Source: Nitrosospira sp. Is2
GTDB taxonomy: Bacteria; Pseudomonadota; Gammaproteobacteria; Burkholderiales; Nitrosomonadaceae
Length of the DNA: 64,000 bases
Direction: 5' to 3'
NCBI RefSeq assembly: GCF_033095785.1
Contig: NZ_CP137134.1
Location: 1,302,001-1,366,000, forward strand
Below, in pieces: positions 18,430 through 26,740 of this stretch (the first letter of the stretch is position 1; every line of letters starts with the position of its first letter). Under the pieces are notes generated by a model. The model was given only the letters and a program-made list of their open reading frames with translations, had not been told where the DNA came from and did not search any database. Position numbers and translations under genes: made by a program.

Positions 18430-19153
18430 ACAGAGCGTTGCGGATAAAGTGGTTATTGTCACCGGCGCGGGTCAGGGGCTGGGCGAGGCGATTGCACTCA
18501 CGCTCGGCGCAGCGGGCGCAGTTGTCTGTGGCTGTGATATCAAGGAAGAGCAGGTTAAAAACGTAGCCCGGGCGATCAGGGAAGCAGGTGGCAGTGCTTA
18601 TGCCTATGTGCTGGATGTCAGTAACGAGCATCACGTTCAGCAAACAGTCGATAGCATCTCGGTGGAACACGGGCAAATCGATATCTTGATCAATAATGCG
18701 GGCACAGATACGACGCTTTCTATTGAAGATTTAACGATTGCTGATTGGGACCGCGTGCTCGACGTCAATCTACGAGGACCTTTTCTCCTGTCGAAAGCCG
18801 TCTATCCATTCTTGAAGCGTCGAGGTAAGGGCCACATTGTCAATATTACCTCTACGGCAGCCAAGCGAGCCTGGACCGAAGCAACTGCCTATCATGCAAG
18901 CAAGTGGGGTCTGCTCGGGTTTGGCCACTCTCTGCATGCCGAAGCCCGACGGGACAATATAAAAGTGACCTCCGTGGTTGCTGGCGGCATGCGTACACCC
19001 TTTATCCTGGAGAGATTCCCCGAGACTGATCCAAATGTTCTCCAAGATCCCAAGCATGTGGCCGAAACCGTACACTTTGTGCTGACGCAGCCAGATGAAA
19101 CGGTGATCCCCGAGGTCATGGTGCTCCCGATGAGGGAAACTTCATGGCCGTAG
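18422..19153 (+). CDS. Short-chain dehydrogenase/reductase
   Basis: A 243-residue classical SDR. It has the cofactor loop TGAGQGLG (14-21), NNAG (91-94) and the catalytic Ser144, Tyr157 and Lys161 (YHASK). Asp39 after the second strand suggests NAD preference. The substrate is unknown; inside a heptose cluster it may oxidise or reduce a sugar intermediate, but it is not an HldD-type epimerase, which is an extended SDR. It overlaps the fusion gene by 8 bases and gmhB by 10, so it belongs to the same transcript. Confidence 0.85.
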   Translation: MNRQSVADKVVIVTGAGQGLGEAIALTLGAAGAVVCGCDIKEEQVKNVARAIREAGGSAYAYVLDVSNEHHVQQTVDSISVEHGQIDILINNAGTDTTLSIEDLTIADWDRVLDVNLRGPFLLSKAVYPFLKRRGKGHIVNITSTAAKRAWTEATAYHASKWGLLGFGHSLHAEARRDNIKVTSVVAGGMRTPFILERFPETDPNVLQDPKHVAETVHFVLTQPDETVIPEVMVLPMRETSWP

Positions 19154-19770
19154 AAGTCGGCGGCGCCGTATTCATAGACAAAGATGGAACGCTTATTCGC
19201 GACGTGCCGTACAACGTTGATCCCCGGCATATCCAGCTTATGCCGGGAGCCGGCGTAGCGCTTCGCCACTTGAAAAACGAGGGATATAAGCTGATCGTCA
19301 TCTCCAATCAGCCAGGGATTGCCCGACACTTGTTCAAAGAAAATGATCTGCTGCCTGTTAACGTGCAAATTCAGACCTTGCTTGCGGCATACGGCGTGAA
19401 ATTGGATGCATTTTATTACTGTCCTCACGAGCTGAGCGACGGTTGCGGATGCCGTAAGCCAATGCCGGGAATGATTTTGAGAGCAACGAAGGACCATTCC
19501 ATCGAGCCCCGGATTTCATGGATGATTGGGGACATCCTGCATGACATCGAAGCCGGTAATCGTGCCGGCTGCCGTACTGTTCATTTCGATGACGGCAACG
19601 AAACCGAATGGGTGAAGGGTGCCTACAGGCAACCTGAATACTCGGTCGAAGCGTGGACGGAAGCAGCGCAGGTTATTTGCGGACCTGCGACGGGCTTCGT
19701 CAAGAGTGATGTCGCTAATCGGATACATCCGCCAAAAAACGAAGAGGCATGTCCTACCTCAACAACATAA
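19144..19770 (+). CDS. gmhB: D-glycero-D-manno-heptose 1,7-bisphosphate phosphatase (HAD IIIA)
   Basis: A 208-residue HAD phosphatase that removes the 7-phosphate of heptose 1,7-bisphosphate on the way to ADP-heptose. The nucleophile and general acid are Asp12 and Asp14 (FIDKDGTL). The GmhB-type zinc loop is Cys93-x-His95 ... Cys101-x-Cys103 (CPH...CGC), and motif IV is GDILHDIEAG (129-138). It is slightly longer than the 180-190 residues of the family, with a C-terminal tail. A histidinol-phosphatase is the alternative, but the neighbouring gmhA domain and hldE favour heptose. Confidence 0.88.
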   Translation: MAVEVGGAVFIDKDGTLIRDVPYNVDPRHIQLMPGAGVALRHLKNEGYKLIVISNQPGIARHLFKENDLLPVNVQIQTLLAAYGVKLDAFYYCPHELSDGCGCRKPMPGMILRATKDHSIEPRISWMIGDILHDIEAGNRAGCRTVHFDDGNETEWVKGAYRQPEYSVEAWTEAAQVICGPATGFVKSDVANRIHPPKNEEACPTSTT

Positions 19771-19912
19771 CCGCGAAGTGGGGCGCATCTTAGGCGCAAT
19801 GGTGCGCGCATCTTGCCATCAACGGTGCGGTTGAATTGGCTATTTATCAGATTCAGCTGATCGGGGATTCCTGGTTTCTGGTGTTAACGAGGCTCAGGCA
19901 AAAGGAGACAGT

Positions 19913-21388
19913 ATGAATGGCGATTACCTTGCCACTATCAATCACTTCAGTAATTTAAGTGTACTGGTGATTGGAGATGCCATGCTTGATGTTTATATGG
20001 ATGGCTCCGCCGACCGGATTTGCAGAGAGGCGCCCGTTCCAATAGTCGATATCAGAGACGTCAAAACAGTGCCGGGAGGAGCCGCGAATACCGCCGCAAA
20101 TCTGGCGCAGTTAGGTGCCAAAGTTCACTATATATCCGTTGTGGGGAGCGATCACGAGGCCAAACTGCTAAAAGATGCGCTCGCTGGCCATGGTCTCGAT
20201 ACTTCGCTCGTTTTAAGCGATCCGGTGCGCCGGACAATTACTAAACAACGGGTAACTGCGGGTAATCAACTGCTCGTGCGTTTCGACTCGGGCACGACCG
20301 AAGCAATACACGCTGACTACGAGCGGCAGGTCATCGGCAATCTGAAAAACAACTTTCACCGGGTTGATGCCGTCGTTGTGTCGGACTATGGCTATGGCAT
20401 CTTGACCGATAAGGTCATTGGCGCCCTTGGCGCTTTGCAACACAAAAAGGAAAGTATTTTAGTAATTGATGCAAAGTCCCTTGATAAATATAGCCACCTG
20501 CGGGCCACGGTTGCAAAACCCAATTACCAGGAACTTGTGAGACTCCTTGCAATCACCGAACCAGCCGCAAGCGGCAAGCGGTCTGAGCAAATCAGACGCC
20601 ATGGCCAGCGGCTTTTGAAAAAAACAGGAACGAAGTATGTCGCGGCCACGCTTGATATTGAGGGCGCGCTGCTGTTTCAGCACGGCAAAGAACCCTACCG
20701 TACCTTCTCAAAGCCGGTGGAGAACACCAAGGCTGCCGGCGCCGGTGATACGTATGTGGGCGCTCTCACCCTTGCGTTGGCAAGCGGTGCATCCATCGAA
20801 GTTGCCGGCGAGATCGCCAAGTCGGCTGCTGTGGTCATACTACAAAAATCCGGCACTGCTACCTGTACGAAGAGCGAGTTGAGTCATTACCTGGGGAATG
20901 GCAGTAAATATACTGATGACTGGCAAGAATTAAAAAACCGCATCGATCATCTGAGAAAAGAGGCCCGGCGCATCGTATTTACCAATGGGTGTTTCGATCT
21001 GCTCCACAGTGGGCATGTTACCTACCTCGACCAGGCTCGGACGCTAGGCGATGCCCTGGTATTAGGTCTGAACTCCGACGCAAGTATCAAACGTCTGAAA
21101 GGAAACAACCGGCCCATCAATAATTTAAGTGAACGTATCCGCATCCTATCCGGGCTGGAGTCAGTGACATTCATGACGTCTTTCGAGGAAGACACGCCTA
21201 TAAGCCTGCTCGAGGTTATTCAGCCTGATCTGTATGTAAAAGGCGGCGATTACACTGTCGACAACCTGCCCGAAGCGCCCGTGGTACTGGGCTATGGTGG
21301 AAAAATCGAAATCATGCCTTTTGTCCAAGATCGGTCGACAACGAACATCATTTTGAAAATTAAAAGTCTTGATACGCAAACCGCATAG
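19913..21388 (+). CDS. hldE: Bifunctional heptose-7-phosphate kinase / heptose-1-phosphate adenylyltransferase
   Basis: A 491-residue HldE (RfaE). The N-terminal PfkB-type kinase (about 10-320) has GGAANTAANLA (55-65) and the catalytic GAGDTYVGA (about 276-284); it makes heptose 1,7-bisphosphate. The C-terminal nucleotidyltransferase (about 345-485) has FTNGCFDLLHSGH with the HxGH motif (about 357-369) and couples heptose 1-phosphate to ATP. Domain order and length are normal. It follows gmhB after 142 bases with a good AAGGAGA, and its products feed the GT9 genes downstream. Confidence 0.93.
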   Translation: MNGDYLATINHFSNLSVLVIGDAMLDVYMDGSADRICREAPVPIVDIRDVKTVPGGAANTAANLAQLGAKVHYISVVGSDHEAKLLKDALAGHGLDTSLVLSDPVRRTITKQRVTAGNQLLVRFDSGTTEAIHADYERQVIGNLKNNFHRVDAVVVSDYGYGILTDKVIGALGALQHKKESILVIDAKSLDKYSHLRATVAKPNYQELVRLLAITEPAASGKRSEQIRRHGQRLLKKTGTKYVAATLDIEGALLFQHGKEPYRTFSKPVENTKAAGAGDTYVGALTLALASGASIEVAGEIAKSAAVVILQKSGTATCTKSELSHYLGNGSKYTDDWQELKNRIDHLRKEARRIVFTNGCFDLLHSGHVTYLDQARTLGDALVLGLNSDASIKRLKGNNRPINNLSERIRILSGLESVTFMTSFEEDTPISLLEVIQPDLYVKGGDYTVDNLPEAPVVLGYGGKIEIMPFVQDRSTTNIILKIKSLDTQTA

Positions 21389-21402
21389 TCAGAAAGCGAA
21401 CC

Positions 21403-22488
21403 ATGTTCTCTGATGCCTGGGGGAATTACAAGAACATACTATGTGTGCGTCTTGATAATATGGGCGATGTGCTGATGAGCCAGCCCGCAATTCGGGCGTT
21501 GAAACAATCTGCTTTGGGCAGGCAAATAACCCTGCTGACATCCAGCGCAGGGGCAACCGTCGCTCCCTTTATACGGGAGGTGGACGCAATTATCTCGTTT
21601 GATGTCCCGTGGGTTAAAACGGACGAAATCAATGGGGAGCAACAATTGCTGGCGCTCGCCGATAAGTTGAGAAGCAGGCGGTTTGACGCAGCCGCGATTT
21701 TTACGTCATATAGCCAGAATCCATTGCCTGCGGCCATGCTGTGCTATCAGGCAGGTATCAAAGCCGTGCTCGGTTACTGCCGCGAGAATCCGTATCAGCT
21801 CATCAGCCACTGGTTACCTGATAAGGAGCCGCTGGATTACATTGTTCATGAGGTTCGACGACAGCTCGAGCTGGTCGAAACGGTAGGAGGAGCGACGTCG
21901 GATACAGCACTGTCGCTCCAGGTTTCGGAAGAAAGCCGGCAAACAATTCAGGCCAAGTTAGTTGCACTTGGGATCCGTACGGATAAGCAATGGCTCGTGC
22001 TTCACGCCGGGGTAAGTGAAGAAAAGCGCCGCTATCCTGCGGATGAGTATATAACCGCGTGCCGCTCGCTCATGGAACAAGGTCACAAGGTTGTCCTTAC
22101 GGGTAGCAGCAGCGAGCGAAGTTATGTTGGCGAAATTGCCCATCGGCTCGGCGACGGCGCAGTTAACCTGGCGGGCGAATTATCAGTTGCAGAACTTATC
22201 GCGTTGATCGCGGCTGCGCCGGTTTTAATTTCGAATAATACCGGCCCCGTCCATATTGCTGCCGCCGTCGGAACGCCCGTCGTGGTGCTATATGCAAAAA
22301 CCAACCCTCAGCACACGCCGTGGAAGGTAGTGAACCGCGTGCTCTATTTCGAAGTACGCCCGGAACTGCGGACGAAGAACCGGCTGCTTCAGTCTTTCCC
22401 GGAAGTATCCGCACCTCGGGCTTCGCCTCAGGCGATTACGACAGCGGTTAATGAACTGGTAAGGGATGAGTTATGCGAGAGCGAATAA
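21403..22488 (+). CDS. Heptosyltransferase-like glycosyltransferase, family 9
   Basis: A 361-residue GT-B enzyme of family 9, the family of WaaC/WaaF/WaaQ that move heptose from ADP-heptose to lipid A core or related acceptors on the cytoplasmic face. Marks are the N-terminal ILCVRLDNMGDVLMSQPAI (12-30, Asp near 22 as probable base), LVLHAGVSEEKRRYPADEYI and the C-terminal ISNNTGPVHIAAAVGTPVV. It starts 15 bases after hldE and overlaps the GT2 gene by 16 bases. Which acceptor it uses cannot be read from the sequence. Confidence 0.88.
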   Translation: MFSDAWGNYKNILCVRLDNMGDVLMSQPAIRALKQSALGRQITLLTSSAGATVAPFIREVDAIISFDVPWVKTDEINGEQQLLALADKLRSRRFDAAAIFTSYSQNPLPAAMLCYQAGIKAVLGYCRENPYQLISHWLPDKEPLDYIVHEVRRQLELVETVGGATSDTALSLQVSEESRQTIQAKLVALGIRTDKQWLVLHAGVSEEKRRYPADEYITACRSLMEQGHKVVLTGSSSERSYVGEIAHRLGDGAVNLAGELSVAELIALIAAAPVLISNNTGPVHIAAAVGTPVVVLYAKTNPQHTPWKVVNRVLYFEVRPELRTKNRLLQSFPEVSAPRASPQAITTAVNELVRDELCESE

Positions 22489-23279
22489 CTGTGCTGATTC
22501 CCTCTTATAACCGGCCCGGTGCTCTTGCGGTCACCCTCACCGGACTTTGTTTTCAGCAGTTCCGCGATTTTACCGTCGTCATTTCCGACCAGAGCGATAG
22601 CGCACTCGTTTATCACGATTCTTCCGTCCAAACAGCAATCAGGTTACTGGAAAAAAAAGGGCACCCGGTGCGTCAATTATCCAACTCCCCGAGGCGCGGC
22701 ATGGCTCAGCAACGTCAATTTTTGCTGGACTCTGCCGAGTCCCCGTACTGCCTCTATCTCGATGATGACGTTTTGCTGGAGCCTTTTGTCGTCGGCAATA
22801 TGTCACAGGCCCTCGGGGAAGAACAGATTGGATTTGTGGGACAAGCGCTGATCGGAATGTCATTCAATGAGGACTATCGGCCGCAGGAAGAGGCAATCGA
22901 GTTATGGGAGGGACCGGTTGAACCGGAATTCATCACTCCCGGGGGTTCAGGATGGCAGCGCTACGCGCTGCACAATGCAGCGAATATCCTCCATATTCAG
23001 GAAAAATTACGACTCACTCCAGATATGCAAAAAAAATACAAGGTGGCCTGGGTCGGTGGCTGCGTACTGTATGACACTGTAAAACTGCGCGCAACCGGCG
23101 GATTTGAATTTTGGAGAGACGTACCGGAAGAGCATGCTGGAGAAGATGTGCTCGCCCAACTGAGAGTCATGAAACGCTATGGGGGGTGCGGTCTTATCCC
23201 ATCCGGAGCTTATCATCAAGAAGTACAGACGACCGTGACGAACCGAAATTTTGACATTCCAAGGGAGCTGGCTCTGTAA
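22473..23279 (+). CDS. Glycosyltransferase family 2
   Basis: A 268-residue GT-A enzyme. ITVLIPSYNRPGAL (5-18) and the metal-binding DDD at 97-99 (LYLDDDVLLE) are typical of family 2; a late VGGCVLYDTVKLRATGGF region and GEDVLAQLRV provide the acceptor-side acid. No membrane segments are seen, so it acts in the cytoplasm on a lipid- or nucleotide-linked acceptor. It overlaps the preceding GT9 gene by 16 bases, evidence of one transcript. Confidence 0.87.
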   Translation: MRERITVLIPSYNRPGALAVTLTGLCFQQFRDFTVVISDQSDSALVYHDSSVQTAIRLLEKKGHPVRQLSNSPRRGMAQQRQFLLDSAESPYCLYLDDDVLLEPFVVGNMSQALGEEQIGFVGQALIGMSFNEDYRPQEEAIELWEGPVEPEFITPGGSGWQRYALHNAANILHIQEKLRLTPDMQKKYKVAWVGGCVLYDTVKLRATGGFEFWRDVPEEHAGEDVLAQLRVMKRYGGCGLIPSGAYHQEVQTTVTNRNFDIPRELAL

Positions 23280-23337
23280 ACCTGCGAGAACGCTCTATTG
23301 ATACCTTCTGGCACGAAAAGATGAGAGCAATCATGGC

Positions 23338-24129
23338 GTGTTTAACGACAATTCCCTGAAGACGACGAGATTGATTGAAAAAATAGAGAAAATAGCAGTG
23401 AGCGCGGGTGAGATCGTTAAGCGCCACTATTCGCGGGGAGTCGCAAATGTATTTAAATCTGTGCGGCAGGTAGCGACCGATGCTGACAAGGAGTCTGAAC
23501 AGCTGTTGAAAGAAGGGCTTTTGAAAATATATGCGTGCGGGTTTTATGGAGAGGAAGGCGGCGGTGATATTTCCCACCACGGCGACCACTGGATTGTTGA
23601 TCCACTTGACGGAACAGAAAATATGAGCGGCTATCCTCCGCTTCTTGCTGTCTCGATTGGACTGCTCCGTGACGGAAAACCTGTCCTCGGGGTCATCTAT
23701 GATCCAATACACGCAACCTTATACAGCGCCCAAGAAGGTGAGCAAGTAAGAGTGAACGGAGAGGCTGCATTAGCACGCACTCAAGTCGACCCAGCGAAAG
23801 CTATTGTCGCCCTCGATTTTTCTTCGCGAATGGAAACCCGTCCGCAGACACTGCAGCAACTTGCGCGAGTGTTGGAACGAGCCCGCGCAGCGAAGATTTT
23901 TGGGGCACCCGCTCTATCTCTGGCAGAGGTAGCTGTGGGAAGGCTCGATTTGTTCTTCCGTCCTTCCACCAAGCTATCGGATATGGTCGCGGGTATCTGT
24001 ATGGTTAGAGCATCAGGAGGAAAAGTAGTTGATTATGGAGGTAGGGATTGGACAATGGATTCAGAAGGCGTTATAGCCGGCTCGACCCAAATGGTCGAGG
24101 CCTATCTTCCTTGCTTCAGGCAGGCGTGA
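23338..24129 (+). CDS. Inositol monophosphatase family protein
   Basis: A 263-residue member of the Li-sensitive phosphatase family (IMPase, CysQ, HisN-like). Metal ligands are in GEEGGG (71-76) and DPLDGTENMSG (88-98); the third motif reads KLSDMVAGICMV where the family usually has WDxAAG, keeping the Asp. It starts at GTG 23338. In this position it is likely a sugar- or cyclitol-phosphate phosphatase for the glycan pathway, but inositol monophosphate, histidinol phosphate or PAP remain possible. The gene is 58 bases after GT2 and converges with the Raf-kinase-inhibitor-like gene. Confidence 0.82.
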   Translation: MFNDNSLKTTRLIEKIEKIAVSAGEIVKRHYSRGVANVFKSVRQVATDADKESEQLLKEGLLKIYACGFYGEEGGGDISHHGDHWIVDPLDGTENMSGYPPLLAVSIGLLRDGKPVLGVIYDPIHATLYSAQEGEQVRVNGEAALARTQVDPAKAIVALDFSSRMETRPQTLQQLARVLERARAAKIFGAPALSLAEVAVGRLDLFFRPSTKLSDMVAGICMVRASGGKVVDYGGRDWTMDSEGVIAGSTQMVEAYLPCFRQA

Positions 24130-24195
24130 GCCGATGTTCTATTGATACGGGAAACTGCGCGCCCAGCTTTGGGTATACCCTCCTGAAACGGGAGT

Positions 24196-24654
24196 TTATG
24201 ATTCAGCTTTTGTTCCTTCGCAAAGACCGAGGAGCGTCGCGGACCCCACAATATAATCCTGCATAGTTGCTACTACCTGTTTTTTATCCGCTTTTGCGGT
24301 CAGGTCAAGCAAAGTATCGAGAGCAAATATCTGAAAGTAGTAATGGTGGACGCCACTGAAATACTTGGAGCAAGGACCCTCATACCCGTGGGTTCCGCCA
24401 TTGGCAATACCCTCGGTGCCACCCTCAGGGATATGACCGGGAGGAACGGACGTTGTTGTCGGGGGAATATTAAAAACAAGCCAGTGGATCCAAGGATTCG
24501 GGGCGGCGTCGCGGTCTTCCACAAGAAGAACGAGGCTTTTGGTTCGTGGCGGAATATCGCCGAACTCGAGAGGGGGACTTATATTTTCTCCGTTGCAGGT
24601 GTAGGCAGTGGGGACATGGGCATGAGCTGGAAATGCAGGACTGGTAATAAACAT
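24196..24654 (-). CDS. YbhB/YbcL family Raf-kinase-inhibitor-like protein
   Basis: A 152-residue member of the PEBP family. The N-terminus FITSPAFPAHAHVPTAYTCNGENISPPL, then SLVLLVEDRDAA and GTHGYEGPCSK with YYFQIFALDT, form the anion-binding pocket of the fold. The biochemical role in bacteria is unclear. The start at 24654 follows AAGGAG; a longer frame to 24732 lacks support. It is the only minus-strand gene within the glycan island and is probably an unrelated insertion. Confidence 0.9.
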   Translation of the reverse strand: MFITSPAFPAHAHVPTAYTCNGENISPPLEFGDIPPRTKSLVLLVEDRDAAPNPWIHWLVFNIPPTTTSVPPGHIPEGGTEGIANGGTHGYEGPCSKYFSGVHHYYFQIFALDTLLDLTAKADKKQVVATMQDYIVGSATLLGLCEGTKAES

Positions 24655-24783
24655 GAAAAACTCCTTTCCTAATGGAATGGCCGATATATGGTTGAAGGCA
24701 CAGTTTTCGTCAGAATGGATTCCGCCTCGCATGGATTACCGGACGGCCAAGCGAAACCGTAAACGGGAATCACGAAGAACACT

Positions 24784-25800
24784 ATGGCTCAGGTGACCGG
24801 GTTCCCCATAAAAAAAATCGCGATCTTCCGCGCGCTGAAGCTGGGTGACTTCCTGTTGTTTACGCCCGCCTTGAAAGCTATCCGGAGAGCGTTCCCGCAG
24901 GCGGTGATCGATTATGTCGGCCTCCCCTGGAATAGAGAGCTTGTAAAGCGCTACGCTCATTACATTGACAATTTTATCGAATTTCCGGGTTTTCCCGGCC
25001 TGCCGGAAAACCGATTCCGGGCCGAGGACGTCCCTGCCTTTCTATCCGGCATGCAACAGCGAAAATACGACCTGGTTTTGCAAATGCACGGAAAAGGCAA
25101 CGTATCGAACCTTCTCGTGTCCCTTTTCGGCGGGAGGGTAGTGGCGGGATTCGCGAGTAAGGAAGCATACCGGCCTAACCAGAATTTCTTTCTGTCATAT
25201 CCAGCGGAGCAGCCTGAGTTGCTGAAAAGCCTCGATTTGCTTGAGTTTCTAGGCATCCCTCATGATGATAAAGCCATGGACTTTCCATTATTCGACACGG
25301 ACTATGAAAAATTACTGGCGTTGGAAGAATATTCATCCGTTAGCCTCGGGCCGTATGCCTGTGTACATGCTGGAGCCATTTCTGCAAAGCCATGGCCTGT
25401 AGAACATTTTGCCGCGGTTGCAGACAGTTGTATAGAGCAAGGCTTGCAAGTTGTTTTGACCGGCACAAGGCAGGAAAAACCGCTGACGCAAGCGGTAATG
25501 CAAAAAATGACAGGCGCGGGGATTGATCTGGCGGGTAAAACTGATATCGGAACACTCGCGGCTCTTATAAAAGGTAGCCGGGCAGTTGTCGCAAATGACA
25601 CCGGGGTTGCACATTTAGCGGTATCAGTTGGCGCGCCAAGCGTGACCGTCTTTACAACTACCGACCCGTTGATTTGGGCACCACTCCAACAAGTTCGACA
25701 TCGCGTTATAGCGGGAAGCGCCGTCAGGACGCCTGAAGCAGCTATCCTTGCCACTAAAGCATTACTGAACCAGAGAGGAGAGACTCATAATACAAACTAA
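24784..25800 (+). CDS. Heptosyltransferase-like glycosyltransferase, family 9
   Basis: A 338-residue family 9 enzyme. The N-terminus KIAIFRALKLGDFLLFTPAL (10-29) matches the acceptor-binding loop with Asp near 22, VVLTGTRQE and VVANDTGVAHLAVSVGAPSV mark the C-terminal donor domain. It is clearly distinct in sequence from the GT9 at 21403, so it is not a recent duplicate. It starts divergently from the Raf-inhibitor-like gene and overlaps the start region of the following GT4 by 14 bases. Confidence 0.87.
   Translation: MAQVTGFPIKKIAIFRALKLGDFLLFTPALKAIRRAFPQAVIDYVGLPWNRELVKRYAHYIDNFIEFPGFPGLPENRFRAEDVPAFLSGMQQRKYDLVLQMHGKGNVSNLLVSLFGGRVVAGFASKEAYRPNQNFFLSYPAEQPELLKSLDLLEFLGIPHDDKAMDFPLFDTDYEKLLALEEYSSVSLGPYACVHAGAISAKPWPVEHFAAVADSCIEQGLQVVLTGTRQEKPLTQAVMQKMTGAGIDLAGKTDIGTLAALIKGSRAVVANDTGVAHLAVSVGAPSVTVFTTTDPLIWAPLQQVRHRVIAGSAVRTPEAAILATKALLNQRGETHNTN
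25776..25780 (+). promoter_or_regulatory. Shine-Dalgarno of the GT4 gene before an ATA codon
   Basis: AGGAG within GAGAGGAGAG, inside the end of the GT9 gene, lies 6 bases before ATA 25787 and 9 before ATA 25790. It is stronger than most ribosome sites in this window and points to initiation at one of these ATA codons. Confidence 0.5.
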
Positions 25801-26740
25801 ATTACGGGTTCTTACCTGGCATATTCATGGTAATTATCTGTATTACCTTACCCAGGCCCCGTTTGAATTTTTACTACCGAAAGGAGAGGGCGAAGGTTAT
25901 GGCGGCCGGCTGCCTGGGTTTGACTGGGGGAGCAACGTGCACGATATCCCTGTCGGCCAGGTGAAGGATCATGATTTTGACCTGATACTTTTTCAACACC
26001 GCAAAAATTACGAGGTTGACCAGCACGAAATATTGTCGGAACGTCAGCGCCGCCTCCCGAAAATCTATCTTGAGCACGATCCACCGCAGGAACATCCCAC
26101 CAACACCAGGCATTGGGTGGACGATCCTTCGATACTGCTGGTTCACGTCACCGATTTTAACCGCTTGATGTGGGACAGTAACCGGACCCCGACGACGGTC
26201 ATCAATCATGGCGTAATTGTTCCGGAGGACGTGAGATATTCCGGTGAGCATCCGAAAGGCATCGTGGTGGTAAATAATATACGGAAACGCGGCCGCCGTT
26301 TGGGACTGGATGTATTCGAGAAGATCCGAGCACAGATCCCTCTGGACCTGGTAGGAATGGGAGCCGCCGACCTTGGCGGCCTGGGTGAAGTGCCACATGA
26401 CGCGCTCCCATATTTCGTAGCAAGATACCGTTTCTTCTTTAATCCAATTCGCTATACCAGCCTGGGTTTGTCGGTTTGCGAAGCAATGATGACTGGGGTA
26501 CCGATCCTGGGGCTCGCTACCACGGAAATGGCAGCGACGGTTGAAAACGGTGAAACCGGCTATGTTGAAACAGATGTGGACAAGCTAATCGAGCGAATGC
26601 GCTATCTGATAGATTACCCCGAGCATGCCCAGCAGCTGAGCCGAAATGCCAGAGCGTATGCTCGTCGCCGTTTTAATATAGAACGATTCGCGGGTGAGTG
26701 GCAGGGGGTTGTCAGTAGCTTTGTCGAAAACGCACGGTAG
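25787..26740 (+). CDS. Glycosyltransferase family 4-like, with a non-standard start
   Basis: A 317-residue protein if it starts at ATA 25787. The frame carries LRVLTWHIHGNYLYYLTQAP at the N-terminus, then HDIPVGQV, RRLPKIYLEHDPPQEHP and a C-terminal donor site FFFNPIRYTSLGLSVCEAMM with GVPILGLATTEM and RRRFNIERFAGEW. In my recollection of this family the N-terminal HIHGNYLYYL block is conserved, so the first standard codon in frame (GTG 25937) is too late. No ATG, GTG or TTG occurs between 25787 and 25937. It overlaps the GT9 stop by 14 bases and the convergent GT9 end by 29. Confidence 0.78.
   Translation: MIQTKLRVLTWHIHGNYLYYLTQAPFEFLLPKGEGEGYGGRLPGFDWGSNVHDIPVGQVKDHDFDLILFQHRKNYEVDQHEILSERQRRLPKIYLEHDPPQEHPTNTRHWVDDPSILLVHVTDFNRLMWDSNRTPTTVINHGVIVPEDVRYSGEHPKGIVVVNNIRKRGRRLGLDVFEKIRAQIPLDLVGMGAADLGGLGEVPHDALPYFVARYRFFFNPIRYTSLGLSVCEAMMTGVPILGLATTEMAATVENGETGYVETDVDKLIERMRYLIDYPEHAQQLSRNARAYARRRFNIERFAGEWQGVVSSFVENAR

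Noticed and set aside
23293..24147. Repeat TCTATTGATAC after both the GT2 and IMPase genes
   Set aside because: Eleven bases, two copies, no symmetry; compatible with chance in 64 kb.
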